This document shows positions 34,980 through 43,517 of a DNA stretch of 48,000 nt, piece after piece. The DNA is from Pseudofulvimonas gallinarii (GTDB lineage: Bacteria; Pseudomonadota; Gammaproteobacteria; Xanthomonadales; UBA2363). Within the stretch, counting starts at the first letter, position 1, and each line of letters opens with the position of its first letter. Both the position numbers and the translations under genes were made by a program. The stretch spans positions 1 through 48,000 of the forward strand of contig NZ_SMAF01000024.1 of NCBI RefSeq assembly GCF_004343305.1. Direction: 5' to 3'. A model generated the notes under the pieces. The model was given only the letters and a program-made list of their open reading frames with translations. It did no database searches and was not told the DNA's origin.

Positions 34980-35999
34980 TTACTCGCCCTCGGCCCAGAT
35001 CGCGATACTGCGTGCGCCGTCCACCGAGATGCGGCCGCGATACATGCCGGCACTGCTGTAGGGCATGGCGATGTTGCCCTGGGCGTCGATGGCGATCACG
35101 CCGCCGTCACCGCCGAGACGGGGGATGGCGCCTTCGACCACCTGGCTGGCGGCCTCCGGCATGGGCGTGCCGGCCAGGCGCACCCGCGCGCAGATCTCGT
35201 GCGCCGCGTTGCTGCGGATGAAAAACTCGCCCCAGCCCGTCGCGGACACCGCGCAGCCCGGTTCGGCCCAGGTGCCGGCGCCGATCACGGGGACGTCGCC
35301 GACGCGGCCGTAACGCTTCATCGTCATGCCGCCGGTGGACGTCGCGGCGGCGACTTCGCCCTGCCGGTCCACCGCGACAGCCCCCACCGTGCCGTAGGGC
35401 CTGGGATTCACGCCCGGCACCAGCGCGGTGGCTTCCCGGCCGCGTTGTCTGGCGGAAAGATACTGCTGCCAGCGCGCCTCGGTGCGGAAATAGGACGGGC
35501 TCACCATCGCCAGCCCCTGTTCGCGCGCGAAACGCTGCGCGCCGGCGCCGATCATGAAAACGTGCGGTGACTGTTCCATCACGGCACGCGCGGCCAGGAC
35601 GGGATTGCGCACGCGCGTCAGCGCGGCGACCGCGCCGGCGCGCTGCTGGCTGCCGACCATGACGGCGGCGTCGAGGTCGATGCGGCCGTCGGCGTTGAAG
35701 ACGGCGCCCTTGCCGGCGTTGAAGTACGGCGAGTCCTCCAGCACGACCACCGCCGCGGTGACGGCGTCGAGGCTGCTGCCGCCTTCGCGCAGGATGCTGT
35801 GGCCCGCTTCCAGCGCGCGCGCCAGGTCGACTTCTATCGCCTTGCGCTGGTCCGGGCCGAGGGCCGCACGTTCGATCGTGCCGGCGCCGCCGTGGATGGC
35901 GATCGCGATGGGCGCTTCAACCGGTGGCGCAGCCTGCGCGCGGCCGATGGCCAGGGTGAGGGTCAGCAGGGCAACACCCAGAACCGTTCTTGCCGACAT
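34980..35999 (-). CDS. Isoaspartyl peptidase / L-asparaginase, exported
   Basis: 339 residues, Ntn-hydrolase type, with a signal peptide (about 1-23). The precursor is predicted to cleave itself before Thr204 in P-Y-G-T-V-G-A-V-A-V-D, making the new N-terminal nucleophile; G-A-G and A-I-H-G-G-A-G precede it, and S-T-G-G-M-T and G-D-V-P-V-I-G-A-G-T follow. It removes isoaspartyl residues from peptides or degrades asparagine. The start overlaps the stop of the upstream gene as TGATG. Confidence 0.92.
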   Translation of the reverse strand: MSARTVLGVALLTLTLAIGRAQAAPPVEAPIAIAIHGGAGTIERAALGPDQRKAIEVDLARALEAGHSILREGGSSLDAVTAAVVVLEDSPYFNAGKGAVFNADGRIDLDAAVMVGSQQRAGAVAALTRVRNPVLAARAVMEQSPHVFMIGAGAQRFAREQGLAMVSPSYFRTEARWQQYLSARQRGREATALVPGVNPRPYGTVGAVAVDRQGEVAAATSTGGMTMKRYGRVGDVPVIGAGTWAEPGCAVSATGWGEFFIRSNAAHEICARVRLAGTPMPEAASQVVEGAIPRLGGDGGVIAIDAQGNIAMPYSSAGMYRGRISVDGARSIAIWAEGE

Positions 36000-37519
36000 C
36001 AGCCGTCCTCACGTTCGAGGTCGCGCTCGGGATCGGGCGTCGACGGCTGGCGGGGCAGCGTGTCGCCGCCACCTTCGCCCTCCGCCTCCGGCTCCGGATC
36101 GAGCTGGTCATATTCAAGGAAACGCTCGTCGTCCGGCTCGGCCTGCATGGTCGCTTCGGTCACGACGCGCTCCTCGCTGGCGGCGATGCCGAGGTGGTAG
36201 GCGGCGAATCCAGGCAGCACCAGCTGGTTCAGGGCCATCCCGATGATGCGGCCGTCCTCGGGCGCAAGCACCTGCGAGGCGTGGTTGCTGACCGGGTCGA
36301 TCACCCGTCCCAGCACGTCCCCCCTGCGCACGCGATCGCCGAGTTCGACCTCGGAAAACAGCATGCCGCCGTGGTCGACCCGGATCCAGCGCGACTCGTA
36401 GAACACCGCCTGCGGCTCGGCCCAGCGGCGACGGTCGTCGCTCATGCCCATGGCGTGCATCAGTGTTTCGATGGCCTGCACGCTGTGCTCGATGTCCTTG
36501 GGATCAAGCCGCATCGGACCGCCGATCTCGAAGGTCACGGCGGGAATGCCGCGATGGCTGGTTGCATAGCGCAACATGCCGGCTTCACCGGGCGAGTGCA
36601 GTACGGCGGTTGCGCCGAACCCACGCGTAAAGGCCACCACGGCAGGATTGGTCAGGTCACCGCGCACCTGCGGCAGGTTGGCGCGCTCGAAGGAACCGGT
36701 GTGGAAATCGACCAGGGCATCGCAGTGGCGGATCACCGCCTCGAAGAAGCTGTAGGCGATGCGTGAGGCGGAGCTGCCGTTGCGGCTGCCCGGGAAGAAG
36801 CGGTTGAGGTCGCGGCGATCCGGCAGGTAGCGCGAGCCGCGGGAGAAACCGAGCAGGTTGACGATCGGCACCGCGATGATCGTGCCGGAAAGTTCTTCCG
36901 GCTCGATGGACCAGGCCAGCCGGCGCACGACCTCGACCCCGTTCAGCTCGTCGCCGTGTACGCCGCCGGTAAGACACAGCCGCGGACCGGTGCGCTCGCC
37001 GTGGACGACGATGACCGGCGTTTCCATCACACTGCCGGAGAACGACTGGCCGGTTGTCCAGCTCAGGCGCTGGCGCGTGCCGGGCAGGACCTTGCCACCG
37101 AGGATCTTCATCGGCGAAACGCCGAACTCGTTGGCTTCGGGATCCGGCGGTGGCGGCCCGACGAACTGTTCCGGATCGGGCGGCGTAAGGGGCGTTGCCG
37201 GCACGGCCTGGCCCTCGATCGCCGCCTCCTGCGGCAGCGTGGCACGGTCGGGGACCGTGTCCCCGCCCTCGCCAACAGGCGATGCCGCCATTTCGGCCGG
37301 GGGTTCCCCTGCGTCCTCCGGCAGGTCGACGACCGGCGGCGGTGGTGCCTGCAGCTCCGACTGCAGCTCCGGCTGCTGTTCCGGCTGCTGTTCCGGCTGC
37401 TGCGACAGCGGCACCGGATCCTGGACCGGCATCTCGGGCAGCGGCCACACCTGCGCCGGCGCCACCTGCCATACAAGGGCGAAAGCCAGCCAGTACAACG
37501 GTCGGACGCGGATCTTCAT
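35999..37519 (-). CDS. Exported M14-type deacylase (succinylglutamate desuccinylase/aspartoacylase family)
   Basis: 506 residues with a signal peptide (about 1-22) and a long Pro/Gln/Glu-rich linker to about residue 140, including a tandem Q-P-E-Q repeat. The AstE/AspA-like domain shows a zinc site: G-G-V-H-G-D-E-L-N-G (His and Glu) and V-D-F-H-T-G-S, with a later G-M-L-F-S-E-V-E-L-G-D-R-V and a barrel-sandwich C-terminal part, then an acidic tail. It is longer than cytosolic AstE (about 320). Its substrate is unknown. It is coupled to zur (ATGA) and to the isoaspartyl peptidase. Confidence 0.86.
   Translation of the reverse strand: MKIRVRPLYWLAFALVWQVAPAQVWPLPEMPVQDPVPLSQQPEQQPEQQPELQSELQAPPPPVVDLPEDAGEPPAEMAASPVGEGGDTVPDRATLPQEAAIEGQAVPATPLTPPDPEQFVGPPPPDPEANEFGVSPMKILGGKVLPGTRQRLSWTTGQSFSGSVMETPVIVVHGERTGPRLCLTGGVHGDELNGVEVVRRLAWSIEPEELSGTIIAVPIVNLLGFSRGSRYLPDRRDLNRFFPGSRNGSSASRIAYSFFEAVIRHCDALVDFHTGSFERANLPQVRGDLTNPAVVAFTRGFGATAVLHSPGEAGMLRYATSHRGIPAVTFEIGGPMRLDPKDIEHSVQAIETLMHAMGMSDDRRRWAEPQAVFYESRWIRVDHGGMLFSEVELGDRVRRGDVLGRVIDPVSNHASQVLAPEDGRIIGMALNQLVLPGFAAYHLGIAASEERVVTEATMQAEPDDERFLEYDQLDPEPEAEGEGGGDTLPRQPSTPDPERDLEREDG
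37352..37399 (-). repeat. 12-bp tandem repeat encoding Q-P-E-Q, 4 copies
   Basis: Four 12-bp units (37352-37363, 37364-37375, 37376-37387, 37388-37399); the last two are identical (CTGTTCCGGCTG) and the first two differ slightly. On the minus strand they encode alternating Gln-Pro-Glu-Gln in the linker of the M14-type deacylase. In-frame gain or loss of units would change linker length without a shift. Confidence 0.85.
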
Positions 37520-37983
37520 GTGTTGCCGCAGCGCGAGCAGAGACCGTGGATCTCGAGGGTCTGCGCCTGCGGCGTGAAGCCGAGCCGGCGCGCCTCGCCC
37601 GCCAATGCCGCGGCGGCTCGACTGTCTTCCAGCTCGACGGTCTGCGCGCAGCCGTCGCAGATCAGGAACGGCGGCTGGTGTCCGGGCGGATCATCATGCA
37701 GGTGATCGCAACCGATGAAGGCGTTGATCGATTCCAGCTTGTGGATGAAGCCGTGTTCGAGCAGGAAATCCAGGGCGCGATACACGGTCGGCGGTGCGGC
37801 GCCGCCACGCTCCTGGCGGATCAGGTCGAGCAGGTCGTAGGCCTTCACCGGCGTTTCGTGTCCAATGACGAGCTCCAGCACGCGCCGTCGCAGCGCCGTT
37901 AGCCGCAGGCCGCGGCGCGCGCAGGCCTGTTCGACCTGCGCCATTTGCTCGGCCAGCGTCGGCCGCTCGTGAAGATGCACCAT
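37516..37983 (-). CDS. zur: Fur-family zinc uptake regulator Zur
   Basis: 155 residues. A winged-helix N-domain (R-G-L-R-L-T-A-L-R-R-R-V-L-E-L, P-P-T-V-Y-R-A-L-D-F-L) is followed by a dimerisation domain with C-D-H-L-H-D-D and the structural zinc pairs I-C-D-G-C and C-S-R-C, the Zur pattern. It represses zinc uptake genes when zinc is ample. It overlaps the M14-type deacylase by 4 bp. Znu transporter genes are absent from this window. Zur is the best choice over Fur or PerR because both C-x2-C pairs and the P-P-T-V-Y-R motif fit. Confidence 0.88.
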   Translation of the reverse strand: MVHLHERPTLAEQMAQVEQACARRGLRLTALRRRVLELVIGHETPVKAYDLLDLIRQERGGAAPPTVYRALDFLLEHGFIHKLESINAFIGCDHLHDDPPGHQPPFLICDGCAQTVELEDSRAAAALAGEARRLGFTPQAQTLEIHGLCSRCGNT

Positions 37984-38016
37984 GCCCGGATGGTAATACG
38001 GACGGGCGTGACCCGC

Positions 38017-39423
38017 TCAGTCCGAGCCGGAAATCCGCGCCAGCGCGTCGTCGATGCGTTGCAGCGCCCGATCGCGGCCGGCCAGGTACACGGTGACGTC
38101 AATGGACGGCGAGGCCGCCGAACCGGTGATGGCCACGCGCAGCGGCTGCGCGACCTTGCCCATGCCGACCTGCAGTTCGGCCGCGGCATCGACAAGCGCG
38201 GCATGCACGGTGTCGATGCGCCAGTCGTCAACTGCCGCCAGCTTCGCGTGTACGGCGCGCAGCGGTGCGGCGGCGGCGGCGACCAGGTGCTTGCCGGCGG
38301 CCGCTTCGTCGAAGCCCTGCAGCGGCGCATACCAGTGCCGGGACTTCCCGGCCATCTCGGCCAGCGTCTGCGCACGCTCGCGCATCGCCACCACCACATC
38401 GGTGGTTGCCGGCCCGGCCGCCGGATCGACGCCGATGGCGCGCAGGTGTTTCTCCAGCAACGGCGCGATGGTGTCCGGTTCGGCCTTCATCAGGTACTGC
38501 TGGTTCAGCCATTTCAGCTTGTCGAGGTCGAAGCGTGCCGCCGCGACATTGACGTCGGCGACCGAGAACAGCTCGACCATTTCCTCGCGACTGAAGACTT
38601 CCTTGTCGCCGTGCGACCAGCCCAGGCGGACGAGGTAATTCAGCAGCGCGTCCGGCAGGAAGCCGTCCTCGCGGTAGGCCAGCACGCTCACCGCGCCGTG
38701 CCGCTTCGACAGCTTCTGCCCGTCCGGGCCGAGGATCATCGGCAGGTGCGAGAATGCCGGCACCTTCGCGCCCAGCGCTTCGTAGAGATTGATCTGGCGT
38801 GGCGTGTTGTTGACATGGTCGTCACCGCGGATGACGTCGGTGATGCCCATGTCGATGTCGTCGACGACAACGGCGAAGTTGTAGGTCGGGAAGCCGTCGG
38901 AGCGCCAGATGATCAGGTCGTCCAGCTCCTCGTTGCTCCACTCGATGCGGCCCTTGACGCGGTCCTCGAACACGACCGACCCGGTCTTCGGGTTCTTGAA
39001 GCGGATGACGCGGTTGGGATCGTCGCGAGGCGGCGAGGAATCGTCGCGGTAGCGGCCGTTGTAACGCGGCTTCAGGCCCTGCTCCATCTGCGCCGCCCGC
39101 ATGGCGTCCAGTTCCTCGCGACTTTCGTAGGCGTAGTACGCCTTGCCGGCGGCGACCAGGCCCTGCGCGACCTCGTGGTAACGCTCCATGCGCTGCGTCT
39201 GGTAGAACGGGCCCTCGTCGTGTTCAAGACCCAGCCATTCCATGCCCTGCAGGATGGCCTGCACCGCCTCGTCGGTCGAACGCTCGCGATCGGTGTCCTC
39301 CACGCGCAGGATGAACTGGCCACCGCGATGGCGCGCTTCCAGATAGCAGTACAGCGCGGTACGGGCGCCACCGATATGCAGGTAGCCGGTGGGACTGGGA
39401 GCGAAACGGGTACGGACGGTCAT
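38017..39423 (-). CDS. gltX: Glutamyl-tRNA synthetase
   Basis: 468 residues from the ATG at 39423 ([10 protein letters not shown]), close to Escherichia coli GluRS (471). It is a class I enzyme. The HIGH-type motif is H-I-G-G at 16-19 and KMSKS is K-L-S-K-R near 236-240. V-E-D-T-D-R-E-R is present near residue 41. It lies 33 bp after the zur start, convergent with nothing, and downstream of sspB on the same strand by 72 bp. Confidence 0.97.
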   Translation of the reverse strand: MTVRTRFAPSPTGYLHIGGARTALYCYLEARHRGGQFILRVEDTDRERSTDEAVQAILQGMEWLGLEHDEGPFYQTQRMERYHEVAQGLVAAGKAYYAYESREELDAMRAAQMEQGLKPRYNGRYRDDSSPPRDDPNRVIRFKNPKTGSVVFEDRVKGRIEWSNEELDDLIIWRSDGFPTYNFAVVVDDIDMGITDVIRGDDHVNNTPRQINLYEALGAKVPAFSHLPMILGPDGQKLSKRHGAVSVLAYREDGFLPDALLNYLVRLGWSHGDKEVFSREEMVELFSVADVNVAAARFDLDKLKWLNQQYLMKAEPDTIAPLLEKHLRAIGVDPAAGPATTDVVVAMRERAQTLAEMAGKSRHWYAPLQGFDEAAAGKHLVAAAAAPLRAVHAKLAAVDDWRIDTVHAALVDAAAELQVGMGKVAQPLRVAITGSAASPSIDVTVYLAGRDRALQRIDDALARISGSD

Positions 39424-39495
39424 GGTCGTGACTGCGGAATCTTGGGGAACATGGATGCGGCGCAGGCACCACATCGGTGAGGAAGCGTGAGGCGG

Positions 39496-39951
39496 TTACT
39501 TCACGACGCGCAGGCCGCCGCGACCGCGCGGCGGAGGCGATGGCGGTGGATCTCCGGAGGGACCGTCGCCTTCGCCGTCGCTGCCTTCGGCGTGCGGGTC
39601 CTGGTCGCGCCCCTCGTCGTCGGACGACAGCGAGGGTTCCGGCGGAAACACCATGCCCTGCCCGTTCTCCATCGCGTAGATCGCCAGTACCGCTTCCAGC
39701 GGCACCAGCACCAGCGTCGCGACGCCGTTGAATCGGGCCTGGAAACTGATGGTGTCGTCGGCCAGGTCGAGGCGATCCACCGCGTTCGGCCCGATGTTGA
39801 GCACCACCTTGCCGTCCTTGACAGTATGCGGCGGCACGCGCACGCCCAGGCGCCGCGCATCCACCAGCAGGTAGGGCGTCAGGCCGTTGTCACAGATCCA
39901 TTGATGCAGGGCCCGCACCAGGTACGGCCGGTTGGATGTCATCTCGGCCAT
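39496..39951 (-). CDS. sspB: ClpXP adaptor SspB
   Basis: 151 residues (an ATG three codons in, 39942, is also possible). N-domain S-N-R-P-Y-L-V-R-A-L-H-Q-W near residue 5 and F-N-G-V-A-T-L-V-L-V-P near 75 form the ssrA-tag binding domain. A flexible acidic linker, about 105-140, ends in G-G-L-R-V-V-K, the ClpX-docking motif of SspB. It brings ssrA-tagged proteins to ClpXP. It is 22 bp downstream of sspA, the conserved pair. Confidence 0.96.
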   Translation of the reverse strand: MAEMTSNRPYLVRALHQWICDNGLTPYLLVDARRLGVRVPPHTVKDGKVVLNIGPNAVDRLDLADDTISFQARFNGVATLVLVPLEAVLAIYAMENGQGMVFPPEPSLSSDDEGRDQDPHAEGSDGEGDGPSGDPPPSPPPRGRGGLRVVK

Positions 39952-39973
39952 GACCGGAGGGCGCTTTCGAAGG

Positions 39974-40615
39974 TCAGCCGGTCGGCAGTTCGCGCATCTG
40001 GCGCTCGTCGGGCGTCAGGCTGCGTGCAAAACCGGGATTGCGGAAGATGCGCTCGCCATAATCGAGGATGGCCTGGCCTTCGCGGCCCAGGTTCAGCCCC
40101 AGCGCCGGCAGGCGCCACACCAGCGGCGCAAGCAGGCAGTCGGCGATGCTCATTTCGTTGTTGAGGAAGAACTTCGCGGCCTTGAATACCGGCGCGCTGG
40201 ACAGCATGGCTTCGCGCAGGTGCTTGCGCGCCTTGTCGGCGGTGGCCTTGTTGCCGGACTGGATTTCCTCGACCAGCGGCAGCCATTCCCACTCGACGCG
40301 ACGCTCGGCCATGCGCAGGCGCGCACGCGAGTTCGGATCGACGGGCATCAGCGGCGGATGCGGGTAGCGTTCGTCGAGGTAGTCGCAGATGACGTCGACG
40401 TCGTGCAGCACCAGGTCGCGATCGACGAGTGTCGGAACGGACTGGTAGGGATTCAGATCGATGAGGTCTTCCGGCGGCTTCGCCGGGTCGACGAGGATCA
40501 GGTCGTAGCTCACGCCCTTCGCTGCCAGCACGAGCCGCACCTGGTGGGAACGCAGGCAGGCCTTGCCGGAATACAAGGTCAGTACATTTCGGGAACGGGC
40601 GGTGCTCGCCATCAT
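39974..40615 (-). CDS. sspA: Stringent starvation protein A
   Basis: 213 residues from the ATG at 40615, with AAGGAGG four to five bases upstream (a second ATG follows at 40612). A glutathione-transferase fold without transferase activity: N-domain L-Y-S-G-K-A-C-L-R-S-H-Q-V-R, Q-S-V-P-T-L-V-D-R-D, and a helical C-domain. SspA binds RNA polymerase and affects stationary-phase and virulence genes. It lies downstream of petC, the usual bc1-sspA-sspB order. Confidence 0.94.
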   Translation of the reverse strand: MMASTARSRNVLTLYSGKACLRSHQVRLVLAAKGVSYDLILVDPAKPPEDLIDLNPYQSVPTLVDRDLVLHDVDVICDYLDERYPHPPLMPVDPNSRARLRMAERRVEWEWLPLVEEIQSGNKATADKARKHLREAMLSSAPVFKAAKFFLNNEMSIADCLLAPLVWRLPALGLNLGREGQAILDYGERIFRNPGFARSLTPDERQMRELPTG

Positions 40616-40740
40616 CGACCCTCCTTGCTCGATCAATCCTTGCGCTGAAGTCGAGCCACCGGCGCCTTGTTGGCGCCGGGGCGAACGGTTGCCTAGCTTA
40701 GGGCCGAGGCCCTGCCCAGGGAAAGCCCGGTCACGACGCG

Positions 40741-41499
40741 TCAATGCACGTCCTTCCAGTACTCCTGCTTGAGCAGCCAGGCGATCAGGGTGAACAGTGC
40801 AAGGTAGAGCAGCACCCACACGCCGATGGCCTGGCGCTGGAGGATTGCCGGCTCGGCCGCGTATTCGAGGAAGGTGACGAGGTCGCGCACGGCGGCATCG
40901 TACTCGGCCGGGCTGAGCAGGCCGGGCGTGGTCAGCTCGAGGCTTTCCACCGCCGGGCTCGCGCCGGCTTCCTTGGCTTCACCGTAATGCGCCGACTGGC
41001 TGCCCTGCAGCTCCCACAGCACGTGCGGCATGCTGGCGTTGGCGAGGATGGTGTTGTTCCACCCGGTCGCCGACGTCGGGTCGACGTAGAACGACTTCAG
41101 GTAGTTGTACACCCAGTCCACGCCCCGCGACCGCGCGCTCAGCGACAGGTCCGGCGGCGCCTTGCCGAAGAAGGCCGCGCCATCCTTCGGCGTCATGGCG
41201 GCGTTGATGGTCTCACCGAACTTCGCGGTGTCGGAGAACGCGAGATTCTCCATCACCTGTTCCTCGGTGAGGCCCAGGTCCTCGGCCATGCGCGAATAGC
41301 GCAGGTACTTCAGCGAATGGCAGCCCGCACAGTAGTTCATGTACATGGCGGCGCCACGCTGCAACATGGCCTTGTTGGCGACCTGCGTATTGGCTGGCGC
41401 CAGGCCTTCATGGCCACCCGCGGCGGACACCGAGGCGCTGACCACCAGGCCGAACAGGAGGGACGTGAAACGGCGCATCGGGAAACGTGCCTTAGTCAT
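40741..41499 (-). CDS. petC: Cytochrome c1 of the bc1 complex
   Basis: 252 residues (an ATG at residue 8 is also possible). Signal sequence to about residue 27, then the haem motif C57-A-G-C60-H61, a likely axial Met in N-A-S-M-P-H, and a C-terminal membrane helix (V-W-V-L-L-Y-L-A-L-F-T-L-I-A-W). It passes electrons from the Rieske protein to soluble cytochrome c. The start overlaps the petB stop by 8 bp. Confidence 0.96.
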   Translation of the reverse strand: MTKARFPMRRFTSLLFGLVVSASVSAAGGHEGLAPANTQVANKAMLQRGAAMYMNYCAGCHSLKYLRYSRMAEDLGLTEEQVMENLAFSDTAKFGETINAAMTPKDGAAFFGKAPPDLSLSARSRGVDWVYNYLKSFYVDPTSATGWNNTILANASMPHVLWELQGSQSAHYGEAKEAGASPAVESLELTTPGLLSPAEYDAAVRDLVTFLEYAAEPAILQRQAIGVWVLLYLALFTLIAWLLKQEYWKDVH

Positions 41500-42763
41500 G
41501 CGTGGTCACCCTATCCGGCACCGGCTTGCTCTTCTCGAAGCCGAAGTGCGTATAGACGAACAGGAATACGAAATAACCGAAGTACAGGACGGTCAGCAGG
41601 CGACCGATCTGCGTCTCGACGGGGTCGGTACCCGGGCCGCCGCCGATCTTGCCCAGCCAGACGAAGCTCAGCGCGAAGATGCCGAGCGCGACCTTGAAGG
41701 CGGTTCCACGGTAGCGCCAGGACTTGACCGGGCTGCGGTCCAGCCAGGGCAACAGGAACAGCAGTGCGATCGCCGAGAACATCACGATCACGCCCAGCAG
41801 CTTGTCCGGCACAACGCGGAGCATCGCGTAGTACGGCGTGAAGTACCACACCGGCACGATGTGCTCCGGCGTCACCAGCGGGTCGTAGGGGACGAAGTTG
41901 TCCTTCTCCAGGAACAGGCCACCGAAGGTCGGTTCGAAGAAGATGATGAAGGCGGCGAACATCAGGAAGAAGCCGACGCCCAGCAGGTCCTTGACCGTGT
42001 AGTACGGATGGAACGGAATGCCGTCGGCCGGCGCCTCCGGCGACCAGCGGTTGCCCTTCGGACCCTTCTTGATCTCGACGCCATCCGGGTTGTTGGAGCC
42101 GACCTGGTGCAGTGCGCCCAGGTGCAGCACGACCAGCAGCAGCAGCACCAGCGGCAGCGCGATGACGTGCAGCGCGAAGAAGCGGTTCAGCGTCGCATCC
42201 GAGATCAGGTAGTCACCTCGGATGAACTCGACCAGGCCTTCGCCGATGCCGGGAATGGCACCGAACAGCGAGATGATCACCTGCGCGCCCCAGCCGGACA
42301 TCTGCCCCCACGGCAGCACGTAGCCCATGAAGGCTTCGGCCATCAGCGCCAGGTAGATGAACATGCCGATGACCCACAGCAGCTCGCGCGGCTTCTTGTA
42401 GGAGCCGTACATCAGGCCGCGGAACATGTGCAGGTACACCACGATGAAGAACATCGAGGCGCCGACCGCGTGCATGTAGCGGATCTGCCAGCCCCAGGGC
42501 ACATCACGCATGATGTACTCGACGCTGTTGAACGCCTCCGCGGCGCTCGGCTTGAAGTGCATCGTCAGCCAGATGCCGGTGACGATCTGGTTCACCAGCA
42601 CCAGCAGCGCCAGCGAACCGAAGTAGTACCAGAAGTTGAAATTCTTCGGGGCGTAGTACTCGGATGTATGCGCCTTCATGAAACTGAAGACGGGCAGACG
42701 TTCCTCGATCCAGCCGACCAGGCCCTTCTGCGGCGCGCCGTTGGGATTCGGATAACCGGCCAT
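41492..42763 (-). CDS. petB: Cytochrome b of the bc1 complex
   Basis: 423 residues from the ATG at 42763, which overlaps the petA stop by one base (TGATG). It has eight membrane helices in two parts. Haem-binding histidines are in T-M-H-F-K and R-Y-M-H-A-V and near H-V-I-A-L-P and V-V-L-H-L-G. The Qo-site motif is P-V-W-Y (not P-E-W-Y), a variant known in gammaproteobacteria. It oxidises quinol and pumps protons with PetA and PetC. A 70-bp piece of this gene is duplicated at 24146-24215. Confidence 0.97.
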   Translation of the reverse strand: MAGYPNPNGAPQKGLVGWIEERLPVFSFMKAHTSEYYAPKNFNFWYYFGSLALLVLVNQIVTGIWLTMHFKPSAAEAFNSVEYIMRDVPWGWQIRYMHAVGASMFFIVVYLHMFRGLMYGSYKKPRELLWVIGMFIYLALMAEAFMGYVLPWGQMSGWGAQVIISLFGAIPGIGEGLVEFIRGDYLISDATLNRFFALHVIALPLVLLLLVVLHLGALHQVGSNNPDGVEIKKGPKGNRWSPEAPADGIPFHPYYTVKDLLGVGFFLMFAAFIIFFEPTFGGLFLEKDNFVPYDPLVTPEHIVPVWYFTPYYAMLRVVPDKLLGVIVMFSAIALLFLLPWLDRSPVKSWRYRGTAFKVALGIFALSFVWLGKIGGGPGTDPVETQIGRLLTVLYFGYFVFLFVYTHFGFEKSKPVPDRVTTHD

Positions 42764-43362
42764 CACGCAGCTCCTTCTGGATCAACGCCGATCTCGATCA
42801 GCGTGTCGGACAGGAAGCGATGCGGCGGAACCTGCAGGTTCGTCGGCGCCGGCACACCCGAATAGACGCGACCGGCCAGGTCGAAGCGCGACTTGTGGCA
42901 GGGGCAGAAGAAACCGCCCTTCCATTCCGGATCGAACGGCTGCGGGGTCAGCTCCGGCACGAAGGTCGGCGAGCAGCCCAGGTGGGTGCAGATGCCGACA
43001 TAGATGCCGATTTCCGGACGCTGGGCGCGGAATTCGTTGGCGGCATAGGCGGGCTGCTGGCTGGTGTTCTCCGAGGCCGGGTCGCGCAGGTGGCTGGCCA
43101 GCGTCGGCAGTGCGCTGAGCATTTCCGGCGAACGGCGATAGACCCACACCGGGAGGCCACGCCAGCTCTCGATCATCAGCTGGCCCGGGGCCAGCTTGCT
43201 GATGTCGACACGGACCGGCGCACCCGCAGCCTGCGCCCTGGCGCTGGGCTGCCAGGACTTGATAAAGGGCACGGCCAGAAAGGCCGCCCCGACTCCACCT
43301 ACCACGGCCGTGGTCGCCGTCAGGAACCGTCGCCGGCCCTGATTCACATTGTGTTCCGCCAT
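42763..43362 (-). CDS. petA: Rieske iron-sulfur subunit of the bc1 complex
   Basis: 199 residues. A Tat-type N-terminus (G-R-R-R-F-L-T) leads a membrane anchor at about 15-33. The 2Fe-2S ligands are C125-T-H127-L-G-C130 and C153-P-C155-H156. Escherichia-like soluble insertions are absent. It takes electrons from quinol at the Qo site and passes them to cytochrome c1. It is the first gene of the petABC operon; the promoter region lies between it and the divergent protease gene. Confidence 0.97.
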   Translation of the reverse strand: MAEHNVNQGRRRFLTATTAVVGGVGAAFLAVPFIKSWQPSARAQAAGAPVRVDISKLAPGQLMIESWRGLPVWVYRRSPEMLSALPTLASHLRDPASENTSQQPAYAANEFRAQRPEIGIYVGICTHLGCSPTFVPELTPQPFDPEWKGGFFCPCHKSRFDLAGRVYSGVPAPTNLQVPPHRFLSDTLIEIGVDPEGAA

Positions 43363-43517
43363 TGCTGCTCCAACGTGGCTACTGGGCGAAAGGGTGTCCC
43401 CTGAATCGTGCTAGTGTAACCAAAGCCGTCGCGGGGAGACAGAGTTTCGGGACACCAGGTGGCGTGCCCGATCCTGGTGCCACGCTCGTCCTCCACCGTC
43501 CCGAGTGCCTCTTCCAC

